From: Lysobacterales bacterium 66-474
GTDB taxonomy: Bacteria > Pseudomonadota > Gammaproteobacteria > Xanthomonadales > Rhodanobacteraceae
Reading direction: 5' to 3'
Assembly: GCA_001899805.1 (NCBI GenBank)
Contig: MKWP01000014.1
Location: 496,001 to 560,000 of the forward strand
DNA length: 64,000 nt
Below are positions 59,409-64,000 of this stretch, piece after piece (positions within the stretch are counted from its first letter, which is position 1; each line of letters opens with the position of its first letter). The notes beneath the pieces were generated by a model. The model saw only the letters and a list, made by a program, of their open reading frames with translations. It made no database searches and was not told where the DNA came from. The position numbers and the translations under genes are program-made.

Positions 59409-59442
59409 CGTGATTGTGTAACAGCGACCACCTCCATAAGAT
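59409..59442 (+). promoter_or_regulatory. promoter-like element with CGTGATTGTGTAAC motif before the czcI-like gene
   Basis: Exact copy of 58316-58329. TTGTGT (59414-59419) and TAAGAT (59437-59442) are 17 bases apart. The motif ends 47 bases before the GTG at 59470. Confidence 0.5.
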
Positions 59443-59469
59443 CGCCCAAATGGTTTCGAGCCTGCCACC

Positions 59470-59829
59470 GTGCTGAACCGCCTGCGCCGCCACCGCTTGC
59501 TCTGGGTATTGGCCCTGACCGTGCTGTCGTTCAAGCTGGTGGCGGCAACGGTTTGCCTGAACGACACGGCCGCCAATCAGCATGTGGCATCCGTGGCGAC
59601 GATCATTGCTGCGCAATCCGTGGCCAGTCCTTCCTTCGGTGACAACGGCAATGCCTGTCTGCTCGGCGAGACGGGTGGCTGTCATTGTGCGTGCGCGGAA
59701 ACTCTGCCGGTGCCGGTGACGTTGTCGCTGCATATCGCGCCCGTCGAAGCGCCGTCCGTTTTCCACCTCCCCACCTACGGATTCTCGCCTGCCTGGGCGG
59801 GTCCAATGCTGCGTCCACCAATCGCCTGA
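59470..59829 (+). CDS. small exported Cys/His-cluster protein, CzcI-like by position
   Basis: A 119-residue protein with an N-terminal hydrophobic helix (about 9-28) that could be a signal peptide or anchor. The remainder is likely periplasmic and has a compact G-G-C-H-C-A-C-A-E cluster (about 69-77) plus C29 and C63, suitable for metal binding. CzcI of Cupriavidus lies at the same place before czcC and modulates expression, but the sequence similarity is weak. It begins with GTG at 59470, 47 bases after the shared motif, and lies 71 bases before czcC. Confidence 0.6.
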   Translation: MLNRLRRHRLLWVLALTVLSFKLVAATVCLNDTAANQHVASVATIIAAQSVASPSFGDNGNACLLGETGGCHCACAETLPVPVTLSLHIAPVEAPSVFHLPTYGFSPAWAGPMLRPPIA

Positions 59830-59900
59830 AAACCGTTTCGTTTCGTGACCGGCTGCCTCGTGCGGTCGTCGCGCCGTGACCGTTTTCAGGAGATTTCCGC

Positions 59901-61199
59901 ATGTCTGTCTTGCGTTCGGTGCCGCTGGGCGCCGCGTGTTTGCTGTGGTGCACGACAGCCTTGGCTGTTCCAGGCAGCCTCGCGCCGCCACCTTTCCCTT
60001 CATCCACTACGCCGTCCACACTCGCTGCCCCCGTGCCGCTGCGCGCCGCGGTGCAAGAGATCTGGAACAAGAGTCCGGAAGTACAAGCCGCCGCCGCCGA
60101 GCTTGAAGCGGCACGCGCGCGTGCGCGCGCCGCCGCACGGCCGTTGTACAACCCCTCGCTGACGGCAGATGCCGAGAACGCCGACGTCAACCGGCGCACG
60201 GTTGGCATCAGTCTGCCGCTGGATCTTTCCGGCAAACGCCGTGCGCGCGAAGCCGTAGGCGATGCCGATTTGCGCGCGGGCGAAGCGGCGTATGCGCTGC
60301 AACGCATCGAAGTCGCCTCGCGCTGGCTGAAGGCATGGTCGGAGGTGGCATTGACGGTGCGCCAGCGGGAGCTTGGCCAGCGCCGTGTGGAAATGATGCG
60401 GCGCTTTGACGAGCTGGCCGCACAGCGGTTGAAGGTTGGCGACATCAGCAGCCCGGAACGCGATCTCGCCGCGCTGGCGCTGAGTGAAGCGCTGGCGCAG
60501 CAAGCCGCACTCACCGGCAAGGAAGCGGCGGCCCGCGCGACGTTGCAGGCCATCGCCGGGGCTGCCGCCGAAGCCTCGCCGGCCCTCCCGGAAGGGTTAC
60601 CGCCGCAAGCCGACGGCATCGTTGCATTGCCGATCGACGAACTGCCCGCATTGCATCTGGCGCGAGCCCGTCAAGCCAGTGCGCAAGCCGGCGTACGCGT
60701 GGCGCAGAAGGCGCGCATTCCGGACCCGACGCTCAGCCTGACCGGCGGCGAGGTACGAGTGGGCGCGATACGCGACAACGTGATCGGCCTTTCTGTCTCG
60801 ATTCCGCTGCCGGTGCTCAACAACGGCAGCGCCGAAGTCGATGCGGCGAGGGCCGATGCCGATGCCGCCGCCGCGAACGCGCAGGCGCAACGATTGCGGT
60901 TGCGTTCGGGGCTGGAAGAAGCGCGTACCCGCTACACGGCGCTGCGTTCGGCGGACGCCGCCTTTCACAGCGGACGCGCTGCGGCCTTCGCCGATCGCAC
61001 GGCCTTGCTCGAAAAGCTCTGGCGTGCAGGCGAAATCAGCACTTCGGATTACCTCGTGCAACTCAAGGAAAGCCTCAACACCGCGCTGACCGGGCTGGAG
61101 CTTCAAAGCCAGACCTGGCAGACCTGGTTCGACTACCTCACCGCCGCCGGCCGTCTCAACGACTGGATCGAAGGGCGCACACAGGATCTTCCGCGATGA
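59901..61199 (+). CDS. czcC: CzcC, outer-membrane channel of the efflux complex
   Basis: A 432-residue TolC-like outer-membrane factor with a signal peptide (about 1-22). Two OEP repeats of long alpha-helical, Ala/Arg-rich coiled segments (about 45-230 and 245-420) each include a beta-strand turn such as P-L-Y-N-P-S-L-T-A-D and P-D-P-T-L-S-L-T-G. It overlaps czcB by four bases and would form the exit duct for the CzcBA pump. Confidence 0.92.
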   Translation: MSVLRSVPLGAACLLWCTTALAVPGSLAPPPFPSSTTPSTLAAPVPLRAAVQEIWNKSPEVQAAAAELEAARARARAAARPLYNPSLTADAENADVNRRTVGISLPLDLSGKRRAREAVGDADLRAGEAAYALQRIEVASRWLKAWSEVALTVRQRELGQRRVEMMRRFDELAAQRLKVGDISSPERDLAALALSEALAQQAALTGKEAAARATLQAIAGAAAEASPALPEGLPPQADGIVALPIDELPALHLARARQASAQAGVRVAQKARIPDPTLSLTGGEVRVGAIRDNVIGLSVSIPLPVLNNGSAEVDAARADADAAAANAQAQRLRLRSGLEEARTRYTALRSADAAFHSGRAAAFADRTALLEKLWRAGEISTSDYLVQLKESLNTALTGLELQSQTWQTWFDYLTAAGRLNDWIEGRTQDLPR

Positions 61200-62296
61200 A
61201 CTCACATATTTCGATGTTCCGTTCCGCCGCATTCGTGCTGCTCGCGCTGGTGTTGACGCATCCGGTGTTGGCGCAGGAACCCGCGCCCGCCAATCCATTG
61301 GTGCTAGATGCCAAAGCCATCCAAGATGCCGGCATCGTGCTGGACAAGGCCGCAGTGCGGCCCATCACCGATGAATTGAAAGCCCCCGGCGAGGTGAAGG
61401 CCGATGCCTACTCGACCGTACTGGTGTCGCCGCGCGTCGAATCGCAGGTTCTGGAACGCAAGGCGAAACTCGGCGACGTGGTGAAAGCCGGCACGCCGCT
61501 TGTGGTGCTTTCCAGCGTGCAGGTTGCCGAAACCCAAGGCGCGCTGATCGTGGCGGAACAGGATTGGCGGCGCATCGCTGCGCTCGGCCCGCAGGCGGTT
61601 TCTGCACGACGCTACAACGAATCGAAAGTCGCGCGTGATCAGGCGCGCGCCAAGTTGCGCGCCTTCGGCTTGTCTGAAGGTCAAATCACCGCGCTGTTGC
61701 GCAAGGGCTCGGCGCGTGCGGATGGCAGTTACGAATTGCTGGCGCCCGCCGCAGGCCGCGTGACCACCGACGAGTTTCTGGTCGGCGAGCGCGTCGAACC
61801 CGGCCGCACCCTGTTCACGCTGGTCAAGGAGAACTCGGTGTGGGTCGAGGCGCAGCTCGCGCCGGCCGATGCGGAGCGGGTCAAGTCCGGAGACGTGGTG
61901 CGCGTACTCGCGCATGACACCACATTGCCGGGCAAGGTAGTGCAGCGCTCGCACCAGACCAACGAGCGTACCCGCACCGTGCCGGTGCGCATCGAAGTCA
62001 ACAATGAAAAGGATCTGCTGCATCCGGGCGAGCTGGTCGAAGCGCGCCTCGCGGTCGGCGGCACCACCAAGCAACTCGCGGTACCCGCCACAGCCGTGGT
62101 GCTGCTCCAGAACCAGCCGACCATCTTCCTCGCCAAAGGCAAGGGCCAGTTCGAGCCGGCGCCGGTGTTGACGGGGGACACCCGCGATGGCTGGACCGTG
62201 ATCAAGCAGGGTCTGAAAGCCGGCGACACCTATGTGCGCGCCGGTGCCTTCGCCCTGAAGGCGCGCTTGCTGCGTTCGCAGTTGGGAGAAGAGTGA
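61196..62296 (+). CDS. czcB: CzcB, periplasmic adaptor of the efflux complex
   Basis: A 366-residue membrane-fusion protein with a signal peptide (about 1-24, ending V-L-A-Q). A barrel-sandwich motif begins near 60 (P-G-E-V-K-A-D-A-Y) and the lipoyl half L-L-A-P-A-A-G-R-V follows a short helical hairpin. The C-terminal beta-barrel is near 220-300. Cupriavidus CzcB has a long His-rich N-terminal extension that is missing here. It overlaps czcC by four bases and czcA by one. Confidence 0.92.
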   Translation: MNSHISMFRSAAFVLLALVLTHPVLAQEPAPANPLVLDAKAIQDAGIVLDKAAVRPITDELKAPGEVKADAYSTVLVSPRVESQVLERKAKLGDVVKAGTPLVVLSSVQVAETQGALIVAEQDWRRIAALGPQAVSARRYNESKVARDQARAKLRAFGLSEGQITALLRKGSARADGSYELLAPAAGRVTTDEFLVGERVEPGRTLFTLVKENSVWVEAQLAPADAERVKSGDVVRVLAHDTTLPGKVVQRSHQTNERTRTVPVRIEVNNEKDLLHPGELVEARLAVGGTTKQLAVPATAVVLLQNQPTIFLAKGKGQFEPAPVLTGDTRDGWTVIKQGLKAGDTYVRAGAFALKARLLRSQLGEE

Positions 62297-64000
62297 TGCT
62301 CGAACGTCTGGTCGAACTCTCGCTGCGTTTCAAGGTGCTGGTACTGATCGCCTTCGTGGTGATCGGTTTCCTGGGCTTCCAGGCCGTGCGCCAACTTCCC
62401 ATCGACGCCTTTCCCGATGTCACACCGGTGCAGGTCAACGTGTACACCGAAGCGTCCGGCTTGGCGGCGGAAGACGTGGAGCAATTGTTGACCACGCCAG
62501 TGGAATCGGCGCTGGCCGGCTTGCCCAAGGTGCAGGAAATCCGCTCCGTGAGTCTGTTCGGGCTGTCCTATGTGTCGGTCTATTTCGAAGATTCGATGGA
62601 CATCTATTTCGCCCGGCAACTGGTCAACGAACGGCTGCAACAAGTGGGTGATCGCTTGCCGGCCGGTTACGGCAAGCCCGAGATGGGACCGAACACCTCC
62701 GGTCTCGGGCAGGTGTTCTGGTACACGGTCGAGCGCGCCGATACCAAGCTCAAGGATGTCGCCCAAGCCAAGGCGCCCAGCGACATGGACCTGCGCACCC
62801 TTCAGGACTGGACCATCCGCCTGATCCTGCGCACCGCGCCTGGCGTGGACGATGTCACTTCCTGGGGTGGGCAGGAAAAGCAATACCAGGTGCGCATCGA
62901 TCCCTTGAAACTGATCGCGCACAAGCTCGGCTTCAAGGATGTGATCGAGGCCTTGCAGGCGAACAACGCCCAAGTCGGCGGCAACTTCATCAACGTCGGG
63001 CGTGAACAATACCTGGTACGCGGGCTCGGTCTGGTGCAGAACGCACAGGACATCGGCAACATCGTGCTGAAGAGCGAGGATGGCACCCCGGTCTACATGC
63101 GCGACGTGGCCGAGATCACCGAAGCCGGCGCACCCCGTACCGGTGCGGTCACCCGCGACGGCAAGGAAGTGGTGCTCGGCATGGCGCTCGCCCGCATTGG
63201 CGAGAACGCCAAGAGCGTGGTGGACGAGGTCAAGGCCAAACTCGATACGGTCAAGCAGGCACTGCCTCCGGGTGTCGTAGTCAAACCCGTCTACGAGCGT
63301 ACCGACCTGGTCAACGCCGCGGTGGAAACCGCCGTGCGCGCGCTGATCGAAGGTTCAATCCTGGTCGCGCTGGTGCTGTTCCTGTTTCTGGGCGAGCTGC
63401 GCAGTGCGCTGGTGGTGGTGATCGCCCTGCCACTGTCCATGCTGATCGCCTTCATTTGCATGAACCAAGTGGGCCTCTCGGCCAACCTGATGTCATTGGC
63501 GGGTCTCGCGATCGGCATCGGCATGATGGTGGACGGCGCGGTGGTGATGGTGGAGAACGCGTTTCGCATCATGGCCGAGCGCAAGGCACACGGCGAACCC
63601 GTGGACCGCACCGCGGCGGTGCTCACCGCCGCGCGGGAAGTCGCCAACCCCATTGCGTTTGCGATCCTGATCATCATCGTGGTGTTCCTGCCGCTGTTCA
63701 GCCTGCAAGGGCTCGAAGGCAAGATGTTCAAGCCAATGGCGTTCAACATCAGCTTTGCGATGGCAGGCTCGTTGATCCTGGCGTTGACCTTGATCCCGGT
63801 GCTGGCTGCGCTGGTGTTGAAGCCCAAGGAGGAGAAGGACACGCGCTTGGTGTCGTTCCTGAAGCGCCATTACGCGCGTGTGCTGGCGTGGTCGCTGGCA
63901 CGCAGGAAGATCGTACTCGCCATCGCCGGCGGCGCGTTGCTTGGCAGCCTCGCGCTGTTCCCATTCCTCGGCAAGGAGTTCATGCCGAACCTGAAGGAAG
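62296..64000 (+). CDS. czcA: CzcA-like heavy-metal efflux RND pump (partial, C-terminus beyond window)
   Basis: The first 568 codons of a heavy-metal RND transporter, complete length probably about 1030-1060. The first helix (about 12-32), the porter domain with W-G-G-Q-E-K-Q-Y-Q-V, and membrane helices 2-6 are present. The helix-4 metal/proton motif is A-I-G-I-G-M-M-V-D-G-A-V-V-M-V-E-N with D413-G414-A415; Zn/Co/Cd-type CzcA has D-F-G where this has G-I-G, so the metal cannot be named safely. ATG overlaps the czcB stop (TGATG). The frame has no interruption up to base 64000. Confidence 0.92.
   Translation, partial: MLERLVELSLRFKVLVLIAFVVIGFLGFQAVRQLPIDAFPDVTPVQVNVYTEASGLAAEDVEQLLTTPVESALAGLPKVQEIRSVSLFGLSYVSVYFEDSMDIYFARQLVNERLQQVGDRLPAGYGKPEMGPNTSGLGQVFWYTVERADTKLKDVAQAKAPSDMDLRTLQDWTIRLILRTAPGVDDVTSWGGQEKQYQVRIDPLKLIAHKLGFKDVIEALQANNAQVGGNFINVGREQYLVRGLGLVQNAQDIGNIVLKSEDGTPVYMRDVAEITEAGAPRTGAVTRDGKEVVLGMALARIGENAKSVVDEVKAKLDTVKQALPPGVVVKPVYERTDLVNAAVETAVRALIEGSILVALVLFLFLGELRSALVVVIALPLSMLIAFICMNQVGLSANLMSLAGLAIGIGMMVDGAVVMVENAFRIMAERKAHGEPVDRTAAVLTAAREVANPIAFAILIIIVVFLPLFSLQGLEGKMFKPMAFNISFAMAGSLILALTLIPVLAALVLKPKEEKDTRLVSFLKRHYARVLAWSLARRKIVLAIAGGALLGSLALFPFLGKEFMPNLKE

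Larger units (their letters stand above)
52212..64000. mobile_element. Tn3-family transposon or island with heavy-metal resistance cargo (left end to beyond window)
   Basis: The unit starts inside a broken receptor gene and holds a complete Tn3-type transposase, then a run of metal-transport genes (caxA-like, EamA, merR, czcD, czcI-like, czcCBA). No resolvase or second end is in the window. The cargo may be older than the transposon, but its continuous run up to the window end without chromosomal genes fits one inserted block. Confidence 0.6.

Overview
The window is G+C-rich DNA from a gammaproteobacterium, most likely of the order Xanthomonadales/Lysobacterales (Rhodanobacteraceae or Xanthomonadaceae-like). 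The evidence is the gene order lolD-comEC-exbB-exbD-msbA-lpxK, the large TonB-dependent receptors, LacI-controlled sugar loci, tandem BNR/VPS10-type 'glycosyl hydrolases', and intergenic GTTGGGC/GCCCAAC hairpins. The assignment is from gene content and order, not from a phylogeny.

Layout. (1) 1-6420: envelope and DNA-uptake block: end of lolD, comEC, an ExbB/ExbD pair, msbA, lpxK. (2) 6412-19110: mainly housekeeping genes on both strands: a CPA2 antiporter, a DHA2 MFS pump, ligA with an in-frame triplicated 36-bp insertion, epmA, aqpZ, an SGNH hydrolase, a DUF2461 protein, sbcB, orn, then pgl and gnd. (3) 19299-31123: a tightly coupled sugar operon: GH94 phosphorylase, zwf, HAD phosphatase, tal, pgi, pgm, a DUF2945 protein, then glk behind two copies of a LacI-type operator. 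With the divergent gnd-pgl pair it holds an apparent route from a beta-glucan through glucose-1-phosphate and glucose-6-phosphate into the pentose phosphate pathway. (4) 31364-40837: TonB-dependent receptor, APC permease, secreted GH2 enzyme of the exo-beta-D-glucosaminidase type, LacI regulator and a sulfotransferase; I infer an uptake and degradation locus for a polymer, possibly chitosan-like. (5) 40890-50178: DHFR-like reductase, a markedly low-G+C orphan gene of unknown function, and two tandem exported BNR-repeat proteins.

(6) 50342-64000: a siderophore-type TonB receptor gene is cut at about 52211 and followed directly by a Tn3-family transposase and a heavy-metal block: caxA-like exchanger, EamA-type exporter with a His-rich tail, MerR-family regulator, CzcD, a small Cys/His protein, and CzcC-CzcB-CzcA. 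I read 52212 to beyond the window end as a metal-resistance transposon or island inserted into the receptor gene. The MerR protein resembles mercury MerR but keeps only one of its three mercury-binding cysteines, and it sits beside a mer-like promoter with a 19-bp spacer facing czcD. A 14-bp motif recurs at the same distance before czcD and before the czc structural genes.

No tRNA, rRNA, CRISPR array or riboswitch was recognised. Most long overlapping frames on the opposite strand are artefacts of high G+C and are left out.
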